Of a stretch of 64,000 nt of DNA, positions 1 through 8,041 are shown piece by piece. The notes beneath the pieces were generated by a model. That model saw only the letters and a program-made list of their open reading frames with translations. It ran no database searches and was not told where the DNA came from. The stretch's first letter is position 1. The number at the start of each line of letters is the position of its first letter. The position numbers and the translations under genes are program-made. Origin of the DNA: Streptomyces deccanensis (GTDB lineage: Bacteria; Actinomycetota; Actinomycetes; Streptomycetales; Streptomycetaceae); assembly GCF_022385335.1 (NCBI RefSeq), contig NZ_CP092431.1:9672001-9736000 (forward strand). Reading direction: 5' to 3'.

Positions 1-1370
1 GCGGGGTGGGCCGGGTGTTCTTGCGTCCGGGTGGTCGTCCCGGGCCGGGTCGGGAGGGTTTCGGTGCTTGGGCGGGGCAGGCCGCCTGCGGGCGGAGGTG
101 CCGAAAGTCGCGGCGGACGCGGGCAGGGGTGAGTCTGTTCGGCGGGCTCGGTTTCTCCCACGGCCGGCGCAGGTCGGCCGCCAGTGGGCGGGCCAGCCGC
201 AGCTGGGTGTAGACGGCGAGGATCAGCCAGGTCCACCGGTCAGCCGCCTCAGGAGTACGGACCTTCGGGCAGGTCCAGCCCAGGGTCTGCTTGAACAGCC
301 GGAAGGTGTGCTCGATATCGAAGCGTCGCAGGAAGACCTGCCAGAGCAGGTCGACCTGGGTGTCGGTCGCGTCGGTGCCCGACCACCACAGCCACACCGG
401 CTTCGGCCTCGCGCCGCTGGGCAGGTACTCGACCTGCAGACGGATCACCGTGCCCTCGATGACTGGCAGAGCGCCCAGCTGGGAGACCCATGCGGAGCGG
501 TGAGTCAGCCGGGGGTGGAGCCGGTCCCAGGCTCTGGCGATGGCTGTGCCATACAGACGGGTATCGGTCACGGTCGCCGCATCGGGAGTGTTCCAGGTGG
601 CAGGGTTGCCGAAGACGAACTCGCCGCCGTGGCGGGGCGGACGGCCCCGGGTGCCCGGCTCTCGGGGCGGCGCCGCCCGGCGCAGGACCCGGTCCGAGCG
701 CATCCGGCCCAGCACCTGCACCGGCAGATCCTTGAGAAGGTAGGCCAGCCGGGGCACGTCGTATCCGGCGTCCACCACGATCAGCACGTCCGGGTCGCCG
801 TCCTTCCACTGTCCGGCCGCCATCAGCCGCTCGGTCAGCTCACGCAGCTGCCGGGCGGTGACCGTGGCAGCGTCGTCGCCCGGCACCAGACGCAGCGCGT
901 CCAGCGGCGCGGTCCATGAGCTGCGGCCCGCTTCCAGCGCACAGACCACCGAATACGGCCAGCCGGGGACGGGGATGTGCTGGTCCTTGCCGCGTCCGTA
1001 GGTGTGGCACAGGATCCGCTCGGGTGAGGTGTGAGCGTCGGGGCGCAGCCAGCAGGTGATGTCGGCCGCCAGCACCAGCTCGGCCGTCCGCCGCCCGCGG
1101 AAGCGGCACCGTGGCCAGTGCCCGCCGCAGCCGGGCGATGTCCACCCGGCCCGCGGCCAGGGCGCCATACAGCCCGCCGTGTCCACGGCGATGCTCGCCC
1201 ACCAGCGACAGCTCCACCAGCGAGCGGATTGGGCCATCCGCACACAGCACCGCGTCGGCCAGCTCGAACAGCGCATCCGAACGCCTGGTCAGGCAGGAGT
1301 AGAACTCGCCCCGGAAGCGTGACAGTTCCGCCAACGGCTCTCGCCGGGCATCGCGATGCAGCAAACTCAC
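1..1370 (-). pseudogene. Frameshifted DDE transposase, cut by left window edge
   Basis: Transposase for cut-and-paste insertion. The N-terminal part reads on the minus strand from GTG at 1370 (an ATG lies upstream at 1418) and contains LAELSRFRGEFYSCLTRR, a start typical of a large Streptomyces transposase family. At about 1081 the frame breaks: after RAADGR the continuation (LVLAADITCWLRPDAHT) lies in another frame, as if one base were lost. From there one frame stays open without stops to base 1 and carries the other catalytic-type blocks: VVDAGYD near 770 and DIEHTFRLFKQTLGW near 300. The last residues visible are RKNTRPTP, so only a short C-terminus is missing. No slippery run is visible at the break, so programmed frameshifting is unlikely. 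The family match is from memory. Confidence 0.8.
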
Positions 1371-1512
1371 CCTCACGGCCTTCGTGCTGGACGTGTGTGT
1401 TCCTTGGTCGGAGCACATGTTCAGCCGAGGGCCGCTTTCGTGTACGGCAGTTACCGGACCGAGTGATCAAGTTCGAGACATCATTCGATGCTGGACGTTA
1501 AAGATCAAGCTA

Positions 1513-1675
1513 GGGGGTGTTTCGAAAGTCCTGTGCGGTGCCCGCGGTGTCCGGTGCGTGCTCTCGGCGTGCCGGACGAAAGCCCTCGTACTGGACGTAC
1601 TTGGGCTTTCGGCCGGTGCGGCGAGAGTGCGTGCCGGGCGCCGTGGGTGCTGTGCGGGACTTTTGAAACACCCCC
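1513..1675 (+). mobile_element. 163-bp near-perfect palindrome with terminal inverted repeats (MITE-like)
   Basis: The two ends match over 19 bases (GGGGGTGTTTCGAAAGTCC at 1513-1531 against the complement of 1657-1675, 18/19). Pairing continues to a small loop near 1593-1595, so the whole unit is one stem of about 79 pairs. I count 16 non-Watson-Crick positions that are all G-T on the plus strand (G-U in RNA), about five other mismatches, and no A-C. It lies between the broken transposase and a membrane-protein gene and contains no plausible gene. No clear target duplication is visible. It may be a non-autonomous element or a structured RNA. Confidence 0.8.
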
Positions 1676-1715
1676 TCGCCGGGCAGGCGGAGATCGGGGC
1701 GCGGCAGCCGGAGCC

Positions 1716-2090
1716 TCAGCGGCGGGCCAGCGCCAGCACGCTCAGGCCGAACATCAGGACGCCCAGGGGCAGATGGACCGTCGGGACATGGGCGATGCCG
1801 AGCACGACCTGGGCCGAGGCGAGCGCGAGGAAGCCCGTGGCGTGCCAGACGGGGCGGGGGGAGCCGCCGCCCGGCTTCCACGCCAGCACCGCCGCGAGGA
1901 CGTACAGCATCGTCGCCCCGTACATCACCCGCGCACCGACACTGTGCAGTGTCTCCCCGTACGGCGAGGTCAACAGCAGTCCGGCGGAGATCGCCTGAAG
2001 GAAGATCGTCAGGGTCTGCAGGGCGATCGTGATCCGCAGGAACGAGGAAGTGCGCCGTGCGTTCGCCGTCGCCGTCACCTGGGTGGCCAT
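1716..2090 (-). CDS. Small four-helix membrane protein
   Basis: 124-residue integral membrane protein of unknown function. Starting at the ATG at 2090 is supported by AAGGAG eight bases upstream; longer readings have no such site. Four hydrophobic stretches are visible, at about residues 20-38, 50-68, 78-96 and 102-122, separated by short loops such as TSPYGETLHS and KPGGGSPRPVW. The gene is divergent from an ECF41-type sigma factor gene, with about 85 bases between the starts. ECF41 sigma factors usually control one adjacent gene, often a carboxymuconolactone decarboxylase, oxidoreductase or epimerase (COE), so this protein may be the target. That is an inference; no function can be read from the sequence. 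Confidence 0.75.
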   Translation of the reverse strand: MATQVTATANARRTSSFLRITIALQTLTIFLQAISAGLLLTSPYGETLHSVGARVMYGATMLYVLAAVLAWKPGGGSPRPVWHATGFLALASAQVVLGIAHVPTVHLPLGVLMFGLSVLALARR

Positions 2091-2175
2091 GTCGCGGTCT
2101 CCTTCATGCCCTCGGGCGGTGGATCGATAAGGTCTCACCAGTCCGACGACGTGGGCCGGTGAAAGGTAAGGCGAG

Positions 2176-3147
2176 TTGGGCGAGGGGGCGGCGGTGGACG
2201 GGACGACGGGTGCGGCGGCGGTGGACGGGGAGCGGCGGCAACTGGTCAATGTCGCCTACCGGTTGCTCGGTTCGGCGACGGAGGCCGAGGACGCCGTACA
2301 GGACGCGTACGCACGCTGGTACGGGTTGCCGAGTAGCCGGCGGGAGCAGATCGAGTCACCCGGCGCGTGGCTGACGACCGTGACCGGCCGTATCTGTCTG
2401 GACCTGCTCGGCTCGGCGCGGGCCCGCCGCGAGCGCTACGTCGGTGTGTGGCTGCCCGAGCCGCTGCCCGACCGCAGCGAGTGGGACCACGGGGGCCGTG
2501 TCGTCCACGCCACCGGGCCCGCTTCCCCTGCCGGCCCCGGCGGCTCCGCGAGCCCCACCGATCCGGCCGACCAGATCGTGCTGGACGAGTCGGTGGCCAT
2601 GGCCTTCCTCGTCGTCCTGGAGTCGATGACGCCGGCCGAACGGGTGGCGTTCGTGCTGCACGACGTCTTCCGCTATCCGTTCGCCGAGATCGCCGACGTC
2701 CTCGGCCGGAGCCCCGCGGCCTGCAAACAACTGGCCGCCTCCGCCCGGCGACGGGTGGGCGTCGTCCGTACCCCGGTGACGGCGACCGACCGCGCGGAGG
2801 TCGTCAGACACGTCAAACAGGCGTGGGAGAACAAGGACATCGCCGCCCTCGTCGGTCTCCTCGACCCGGACGCCGTGATGACCGCCGACGGCGGCGGCAT
2901 GGTCGGCACCGTGCTGCGCCCCGTCGAGGGCGGCGCGCGTATCGCCCAGTACATGGTCGCCATCGCCGACCGGGCGCCGGGACTCGAACTCCTCGAGCGG
3001 TCGGTCAACGGGATGCCGGGCCTGGTGGCCCGGCGTGACGGCGTCGTCATGACCGTGGCCGCGTTCGACATCGCCGACGGACACGTCACGCGGATCTGGG
3101 CGATCAGGAACCCCGAGAAGCTGCGCCCCTGGGAGAGCAAGGACTAG
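2176..3147 (+). CDS. sigJ: ECF41-family RNA polymerase sigma factor (SigJ-like)
   Basis: Extracytoplasmic-function sigma factor with its own regulatory C-terminal domain. Region 2 is near residues 25-47 (AYRLLGSATEAEDAVQDAYA). The linker carries WLPEP, the ECF41 hallmark. Region 4 helix-turn-helix is FAEIADVLGRSPAACKQLAAS. A SnoaL-like domain follows, with DGGG (normally DGGGR; here DGGGM) and the terminal NPEKL motif. In this family the fused domain takes the place of a separate anti-sigma factor. The start is uncertain: TTG 2176 gives 323 residues, and in-frame GTG codons lie at 2194 and 2221. It is divergent from the membrane-protein gene at 1716-2090 and convergent with the VOC gene. Confidence 0.85.
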   Translation: MGEGAAVDGTTGAAAVDGERRQLVNVAYRLLGSATEAEDAVQDAYARWYGLPSSRREQIESPGAWLTTVTGRICLDLLGSARARRERYVGVWLPEPLPDRSEWDHGGRVVHATGPASPAGPGGSASPTDPADQIVLDESVAMAFLVVLESMTPAERVAFVLHDVFRYPFAEIADVLGRSPAACKQLAASARRRVGVVRTPVTATDRAEVVRHVKQAWENKDIAALVGLLDPDAVMTADGGGMVGTVLRPVEGGARIAQYMVAIADRAPGLELLERSVNGMPGLVARRDGVVMTVAAFDIADGHVTRIWAIRNPEKLRPWESKD

Positions 3148-3190
3148 GAGCCTGGAACTCCCCTCAGCTCAGCTCGGCTCGGCTCCGGTC

Positions 3191-3625
3191 TCAGTCGAGG
3201 CAGAACTCGTTGCCCTCGACGTCCTGCATCACCAGGCACGACTCGTTGTACTCGTCGGCGCGCAGCAGCTGTACACGCCGCGCGCCGAGCGCGACCAGGC
3301 GTGCGCACTCGGCCTCGAGTACGGAGACCCGCTCGTCCCCCACGAGCCCGGTGCCCACTCGCACATCGAGATGCACACGATTCTTGACGACCTTGCCCTC
3401 GGGAACACGCTGGAAGTACATCCGGGGCCCGACCCCGTTCGGGTCCATGCACACGAACCCCGCGCCCTGGCGCTCGGTCGGCAGCGAACGGTCGTACTCG
3501 TCCCAGGAGGCGAACCCCTCCGGCGGAGGCGGTACGACATACCCCAACACCTCGCACCAGAAGCGGGCGACGCGCTCGGGCTCCGCACAGTCGAAGGTGA
3601 TCTGGACCGTCTTGATCGTTGACAT
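3191..3625 (-). CDS. VOC-superfamily (glyoxalase-fold) protein
   Basis: 144-residue protein of the vicinal-oxygen-chelate superfamily, which includes glyoxalases, dioxygenases and antibiotic-binding proteins. It starts MSTIKTVQITFDCAEPERVA and shows the two beta-alpha-beta-beta-beta halves of a single-chain VOC protein: FWCEVLGY in the first half, and the end VMQDVEGNEFCLD, where the terminal Glu typically ligates a metal. The middle NRVHLDV gives a second metal-ligand-type His. No substrate can be assigned. It stands alone, convergent with the sigma factor gene and divergent from the oxidoreductase gene at 3700. Confidence 0.8.
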   Translation of the reverse strand: MSTIKTVQITFDCAEPERVARFWCEVLGYVVPPPPEGFASWDEYDRSLPTERQGAGFVCMDPNGVGPRMYFQRVPEGKVVKNRVHLDVRVGTGLVGDERVSVLEAECARLVALGARRVQLLRADEYNESCLVMQDVEGNEFCLD

Positions 3626-3699
3626 CGGCGCACCATAGCAAGGGCGGCGAACCCGCTGTCCACGAAATATACGGCGGGCTTAAGGGAGTTGATCAGAGC

Positions 3700-4161
3700 A
3701 TGACTCAAGGACCGGCCCCGCGCCCGCTGTCCGACGAGGCCCTCTCCGGCCTCCTCGGCACGTACCAGTTCGGCACGCTCGCCACCGTCAAACGCGACGG
3801 CCACCCCCACCTGACCACCATGGTGTACAGCTGGGATCCCGAGGCCCGCGTCCTGCGGTTCTCGACGACCGCCGACCGGATCAAGGTCAAGCATCTGCGG
3901 CGCGACCCGCGCGCGACGCTGCACGTCCAGGGTGGCGACGTGTGGTCGTTCGCCGTGGCCGAGGGCGAGGCCGAGGTCTCGGAGCCCACCGCGGTCCCCG
4001 GCGACGCGGTCGGGCGGGAGCTGCTCGGGCTGATCCCGAAGGAGGCGAAGCCCGAGGACGAGGACGCTTTCCTGGCGCAGTTGGTCGCCGAACGCCGCGT
4101 GGTCATCCGGCTGCGGGTGAACCGGCTCTACGGAACGGCGCTCGACATCTCCGGCCAATAG
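3700..4161 (+). CDS. PPOX-class F420-dependent oxidoreductase
   Basis: 153-residue split-barrel flavin/deazaflavin oxidoreductase. It shows the usual order of this group: LGTYQFGTLATVKRDGHPH, then LTTMVYSWDPE, RIKVKHLRRDPRATLHV and an acidic C-terminal segment. Family members reduce diverse substrates with F420H2 or bind FMN or heme; the substrate here is unknown. ATG 3700 is preferred because AAGGGAG lies about ten bases upstream, whereas the open frame upstream (from 3619) overlaps the divergent VOC promoter. It is monocistronic. Confidence 0.82.
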   Translation: MTQGPAPRPLSDEALSGLLGTYQFGTLATVKRDGHPHLTTMVYSWDPEARVLRFSTTADRIKVKHLRRDPRATLHVQGGDVWSFAVAEGEAEVSEPTAVPGDAVGRELLGLIPKEAKPEDEDAFLAQLVAERRVVIRLRVNRLYGTALDISGQ

Positions 4162-4271
4162 CGGCACGCGTCGTCCCGGGGCGGCAGCGGCCGAGCGTCG
4201 TTCACAGCCTCGTCCCATAACCTCGTGCACGGGGACGAAGGTTGCCGGTGGATCCACGCAGGGAGGCGAAG

Positions 4272-5105
4272 GTGTTCGGAAGGGGAACGCGGTTGCTCGC
4301 GGGTGCCGTGACCGTGGCCTGCGTGGTGATGCTCGGCCCCAGCGCGCCCGACGGTCTCTTCGCCGGGGCGCAGCCCGTCGAGGCCGTCAAGGACATCGTG
4401 CCGAACCGGGTCATGACCTGGAACATGTGCAACCCCTGCAAGGAGAGCAACGTCGAGCGGGCGGCGGAGATCGCCGCGTACGCGCCGCAGGTCATCGGGT
4501 TGCAGGAGGCGTGCGCGCGGGACGTCGAGCGGATCCGGGAGTATCTGGAGAGCCTGCACGGGCTGGTCTACCACGTCGAGTACGGGACCGTGCTGCAGAA
4601 CTGGAACCGCTGCGGGGGAGTGCCGTGGAACCCGGGAGGCTACGGCCAGGCCATCCTCTCGGCGGCGCCGATGACGGACCGCGTCAACGTGGAGTACCCA
4701 GACGGCGGATCCGAGGACCGCGGATACCTGGCGGTCACCACGACGGTGGGCGGCACATCCGTCCGGGTCTTCAACACGCATCTCGCCCAGCGGCAGCAGG
4801 CGGACGTCCGGGCGGAGCAGATCCGCGTCCTCGCCCCGGTCGTCGCCCGGTACGACCGTGCCGTCCTCGTCGGCGACCTCAACGCGGTGCCGGACGCCCC
4901 CGAACTCGCCCCGCTGTGGAAGCTGGCCACGGACACCGATCCCGAGTGCCGTCCCGCCCTCGCCGGTGACTGCGAGGTGACCACCGACTGGCAGAGCAAG
5001 TTCGACTACGTCTTCCTGCGGGGCATCACCGCGCTCAGGCACGAGGTGCGGCTGACGGAGGTCTCGGACCACAACATCCTGCACACCGACCTCGACCTGG
5101 GCTGA
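4272..5105 (+). CDS. Secreted endonuclease/exonuclease/phosphatase-family protein
   Basis: Exported metal-dependent phosphodiesterase-type enzyme of about 277 residues. The N-terminus from GTG 4272 is a good signal peptide: positive residues (FGRGTR), a hydrophobic core (LLAGAVTVACVVMLG), then a likely cut before the mature domain. AGGGAGG lies six bases upstream; the open frame begins with a TTG at 4242 that has no such site. Family motifs occur in order: TWNMCN, LQEA (metal-binding Glu), GDLNAV and the terminal SDHNIL. Several Cys pairs (CNPCKE and later) suit an extracellular protein. Substrate (nucleic acid, sphingomyelin or inositol phosphate) cannot be told. Confidence 0.83.
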   Translation: MFGRGTRLLAGAVTVACVVMLGPSAPDGLFAGAQPVEAVKDIVPNRVMTWNMCNPCKESNVERAAEIAAYAPQVIGLQEACARDVERIREYLESLHGLVYHVEYGTVLQNWNRCGGVPWNPGGYGQAILSAAPMTDRVNVEYPDGGSEDRGYLAVTTTVGGTSVRVFNTHLAQRQQADVRAEQIRVLAPVVARYDRAVLVGDLNAVPDAPELAPLWKLATDTDPECRPALAGDCEVTTDWQSKFDYVFLRGITALRHEVRLTEVSDHNILHTDLDLG

Positions 5106-5121
5106 CCCCCCGCCCCCGGCG

Positions 5122-6030
5122 TCAGGTCGCGCGGGCGCGCAGGCGGCGCAGCATGCGGGCGTCCTCGAAGCCGACGGAGCGGGCGGCGGCGTCGACCGTG
5201 GCGCCGTGGCTGATGAGGTGCTCGGCGCGCTCCAGTCGGAGGGTCTGCTGGTAGCGCAGCGGGGTGAGACCCGTGGCGCGGCCGAAGAGCCGGGTGAGGG
5301 TGCGTTCGCTGACGCCGACGGCCGCCGCCAGGCCGGTCAGGGGGAGCGGCTGGTCGAAGCGGGTGTCGATGAGGTCCTGGACCCGGTGCACCGTGTCGTC
5401 GAGGTGGGACCGGTGGCGGAACATCGCGCTGGACTGCGGCTCGTGGCCGTTGCGGCGGGCGTAGACGACCATGTCCCGGGCGACCTGCGCGGCGACGGCG
5501 GGTCCGTGCCGGCCCGCGACGAGGTGCAGGGCCAGGTCGATGCCGCTGGCGATGCCGGCCGAGGTGATCACCCGGTCGTCGGCGGTGAACAGCACGTCAC
5601 GGACCACGACCGCCCCGGGGTGGCGCAACGCCAGCTCGTCCTGCACGTCGTGGTGGGTGGTGCAGCGGCGGCCCCGGAGCAGACCGGCCCGCCCGAGCGC
5701 CTCCGCGCCGGCACAGACGCTGGCCACCGTCCCGCCGCGCGCGTGGTGGTCGGTCAGCGCCTTCAGGGAGGCGTCGGCGACGGCGGGCGAATCGGCCAGG
5801 GTGGCCGTGCGCCAGCCGGGCACCACGATCAGGTCCTCGGGCCCGAGCTCCGGCCAGTCGGTCCGGGCCACCAGGGGCAGTCCCTGGGCCGAGGGGACCT
5901 CGGGCCGCTCGGCGACGTAGGTCAGCGTGTAGGGGTGCCCGAAGTCGGCCGCGGTGGAGAAGACCTGCGCGGGTCCGGCCAGGTCCAGCAGATGGACTCC
6001 GGGCACCAGGAAGAAGACGATCCGGCTCAC
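5122..6030 (-). CDS. GlxA-type AraC-family transcriptional regulator
   Basis: 302-residue regulator with an N-terminal DJ-1/PfpI domain (SRIVFFLVPGVHLLDLAGP to about residue 175, including the nucleophile-elbow-like VCAGAEALG) and a C-terminal AraC-type double helix-turn-helix (LTGLAAAVGVSERTLTRLF; LISHGATVDAAARSVGFED). GTG 6030 is chosen because homologues begin at this point; upstream the same frame runs through the isochorismatase gene in a wrong phase. Only 10 bases separate it from the upstream isochorismatase stop, so the two form an operon. This pairing suggests it regulates the enzyme or a related amide/hydroxamate substrate pathway (inference). Confidence 0.85.
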   Translation of the reverse strand: MSRIVFFLVPGVHLLDLAGPAQVFSTAADFGHPYTLTYVAERPEVPSAQGLPLVARTDWPELGPEDLIVVPGWRTATLADSPAVADASLKALTDHHARGGTVASVCAGAEALGRAGLLRGRRCTTHHDVQDELALRHPGAVVVRDVLFTADDRVITSAGIASGIDLALHLVAGRHGPAVAAQVARDMVVYARRNGHEPQSSAMFRHRSHLDDTVHRVQDLIDTRFDQPLPLTGLAAAVGVSERTLTRLFGRATGLTPLRYQQTLRLERAEHLISHGATVDAAARSVGFEDARMLRRLRARAT

Positions 6031-6040
6031 GATCCGGTCA

Positions 6041-6811
6041 TCATGCCCGAAGGTCCGCAGAGGCTTCCAGCCCGGTGACCGCCGCGCCTTTCGGCTCGCC
6101 GACCACCGTGACCTCCAGCCCGCCGACCGCTGCCACCTCCATTTCATCGACGGCCGCGCCTTCCAGCCCGTCGACCGTCGCGGCCTCCAGCCCGTCGACC
6201 GCCGCGCCCTCCGTTTCACCGACCGCCGCGGCCTCCAGCTCGGCGACCGTCGCGATCGTGGCGAAGCGGCCGGCGAGGGCGTACTCCGTGCGGCGGACGA
6301 CCTCGTCGGCGGGCAGGGTGCGGGGGTCGGCGAGCAGTTCGGCGACGGTCTGTCCGGCGGGGGCGTCGCGGTGCGGGATCGGCTGGGTGGCGGTCGCGTC
6401 GACGACGAACGTGACCTGGTAGCCGAGGTCGCTCGCGAGGCGGGCCGTGGTCTCCACGCACTGCTCGGTGCGGATGCCGCAGACGGCGACCTCCCGCACG
6501 CCGCGCTCGGTGAGGACCTGCTGCAGGTTGGTGGTGGTGAAGGCGTTGTGCGAGGTCTTGTGGAGCAACGGCTCCTCGTCCTCCCGGCGCTCCAGCCCCG
6601 CCAGCGGCCGGACGTGGCCGAGGGCCGGGTCGAAGACGTCGCCGCTGCCGGGCTCCGCGTGGAGCACCCACACCACCAGGTCGCCGGCCCGGCGGGCCAG
6701 CCGGACCAGCCGGGCCGCCTTGTCGGCGATGTTCGGGTCGGAGATCGCCTCCCACAGCGGATCGGCGCGGAAGGACTCCTGGACATCGATGACGATCAGT
6801 GCTCGGGTCAT
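6041..6811 (-). CDS. Isochorismatase-family hydrolase with repetitive C-terminal tail
   Basis: 256-residue cysteine hydrolase. The catalytic fold occupies about residues 1-190: VIDVQ (catalytic Asp), HKTSHNAF (Lys), and GIRTEQCVETTARLASDLGY (nucleophile Cys). Members hydrolyse isochorismate, nicotinamide or other amides; the true substrate is unknown. Unusually, the last 65 or so residues are seven octapeptide repeats of the form E-x-A-A-V-x-G-L, absent from ordinary family members of about 190 residues. It is first gene of a two-gene operon with the GlxA-type regulator. Confidence 0.85.
   Translation of the reverse strand: MTRALIVIDVQESFRADPLWEAISDPNIADKAARLVRLARRAGDLVVWVLHAEPGSGDVFDPALGHVRPLAGLERREDEEPLLHKTSHNAFTTTNLQQVLTERGVREVAVCGIRTEQCVETTARLASDLGYQVTFVVDATATQPIPHRDAPAGQTVAELLADPRTLPADEVVRRTEYALAGRFATIATVAELEAAAVGETEGAAVDGLEAATVDGLEGAAVDEMEVAAVGGLEVTVVGEPKGAAVTGLEASADLRA
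6068..6235 (-). repeat. Seven in-frame 24-bp tandem repeats encoding octapeptides
   Basis: Each 24-base unit encodes one octapeptide at the end of the isochorismatase-like protein. In protein order: EAAAVGET, EGAAVDGL, EAATVDGL, EGAAVDEM, EVAAVGGL, EVTVVGEP, KGAAVTGL. All units keep the frame, and substitutions are mostly conservative. The repeat is a coding minisatellite, probably expanded by slippage. Confidence 0.9.
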
Positions 6812-7067
6812 GTCCCCAGCCTCGGCCGTACCGCCCCGGCCGCGACAGGCCGCATCGGGTCCCCGAGCGGACCGATCCGGTCAGCCACTCCGTTCGGTCA
6901 CCGGTCGAGCACGAGCGATCGCAAGTGATCCGCGAACGCGGCAATGCGCGTCTCCCTCGGTCAGTACCGGAACAACAGGGATGTCGCCGACGGACGCCTC
7001 ATACGGTCCTCGCACCGGCGGACAGGGCGATGCCCGAGCCGCGCACCGACCGACAGGAGACGCCGAC
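6812..7067. other. Divergent intergenic region, nothing specific seen
   Basis: 256 bases between the isochorismatase and Roadblock-like genes. It must hold both promoters, but I see no convincing -35/-10 pair, dyad or small gene. The only clear signal is the ribosome binding site CAGGAGA just before 7068. Confidence 0.5.
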
Positions 7068-7442
7068 ATGGCCAATGTGGAGATTTCCCTGAAGGAGATC
7101 ATGACCTCGATCGAGGGTTCCCTCGGGACCGCGCTCGTCGACTACACCAGCGGAATGGCGCTGGGCACTCTGGGCGGCGGAAAGGATCTGGACCTGACCG
7201 TCGCGGCGGCCGGCAACACGGACGTGATCCGCGCCAAGACCCGCACCATGGAACACCTCGGCCTGACGGGGGAGATCGAGGACATGCTCATCACCCTGGG
7301 CAGTCAGTACCACATCATCCAGCCGCTCAAGGGCCGCAGCGGCAACGGTCTGTTCCTCTACCTCGTGCTCGACCGGACGAAATCGAACCTGGCCATGGCC
7401 CGCCACCAGCTCAGGCGCATCGGGGCCGAACTCGACGTGTAG
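7068..7442 (+). CDS. Roadblock/LC7-like small protein
   Basis: 124-residue soluble protein beginning MANVEISLKEIMTSIEG. The mix of a long N-terminal helix, a strand pair around TALVDYTSGMALGTLGG and a C-terminal LFLYLVLDRTKSNLAMARHQ fits the Roadblock/LC7 (MglB-like) fold, which modulates small GTPases in Streptomyces conservons. Here there is no neighbouring GTPase or histidine-kinase gene, so it is an orphan. CAGGAGA sits seven bases before ATG 7068. The fold assignment is by pattern, not by search. Confidence 0.6.
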   Translation: MANVEISLKEIMTSIEGSLGTALVDYTSGMALGTLGGGKDLDLTVAAAGNTDVIRAKTRTMEHLGLTGEIEDMLITLGSQYHIIQPLKGRSGNGLFLYLVLDRTKSNLAMARHQLRRIGAELDV

Positions 7443-7478
7443 CGCACCCCGTTCCCCATGGCCTCGCATGCCCATGAG

Positions 7479-7494
7479 TTGAAGATTTCTTCAA
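7479..7494 (+). promoter_or_regulatory. Candidate ArsR-family operator
   Basis: Perfect dyad TTGAAGA-TT-TCTTCAA in an otherwise GC-rich intergenic stretch. ArsR/SmtB proteins classically bind TTCAA/TTGAA-type dyads. It lies 144 bases upstream of the ArsR gene at 7638, so it may be an autoregulatory site with a long leader. Confidence 0.55.
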
Positions 7495-7637
7495 GTGGAC
7501 ATATCCAGATCGGGTCAATCCCCTGGGTGTGCGGGGCCGGATCCACGAGGATGGGGACGCAAGTCCGCCCGCGGTGGCGCAGACAGGCCGCCGTGCCCAG
7601 AGAGCCCGTCGAACGCGGCAGGGAGCGAGCGATTCTC

Positions 7638-8036
7638 ATGCAGGTGCCCCTCTACCAGGCGAAGGCCGAGTTCTTCCGGATGCTCGGGCACCCGGTGCGC
7701 ATCCGGGTCCTGGAACTGCTCCAGGGCGGCCCGCTCCCCGTGCGCGACCTGCTGAGCGAGATCGAGATCGAACCGTCCAGTCTCAGCCAGCAACTGGGCG
7801 TCCTGCGTCGCGCGGGCATCGTCGTCTCCATCCGGGAGGGCTCCACCGTCAGCTACGCCCTCGCCGGCGGAGACGTGGCGGAACTGCTCCGCGCGGCCCG
7901 CCGGATCCTGACCGAGTTGCTCGCCGGCCAGAGCGTGCTTCTCGCCGAGCTCCAGCAGGCGGACCTGGGCGGGCCCGTCCCCGAGCGCGGGGGCGGGCCC
8001 GCTCCCCGGACGGTGGCGCAGGCAGGTGCCAAGTAG
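7638..8036 (+). CDS. ArsR-family winged-helix regulator
   Basis: 132-residue repressor. The DNA-binding part is near the start: AKAEFFRMLGHPVRIRVLEL, then the recognition region EIEPSSLSQQLGVLRRAGIV and the wing IREGSTVSYALAG. A basic/proline-rich tail ends the protein. No Cys-based metal site typical of ArsR or SmtB is present, so it probably senses a non-metal signal. In other streptomycetes a close relative sits beside a SulP transporter; here a toxin-antitoxin-like pair follows instead, starting six bases after the stop. Confidence 0.82.
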   Translation: MQVPLYQAKAEFFRMLGHPVRIRVLELLQGGPLPVRDLLSEIEIEPSSLSQQLGVLRRAGIVVSIREGSTVSYALAGGDVAELLRAARRILTELLAGQSVLLAELQQADLGGPVPERGGGPAPRTVAQAGAK

Positions 8037-8041
8037 GTACC

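Noticed and set aside
1081..1081. Programmed frameshift in the transposase
   Set aside because: No slippery heptamer is seen around the break, and the family is normally encoded in one frame.
5122..6786. Single 554-residue reading frame on the minus strand
   Set aside because: Its first half is the wrong phase of the isochorismatase gene; only the last 302 residues (from 6030) are the real GlxA-type regulator.
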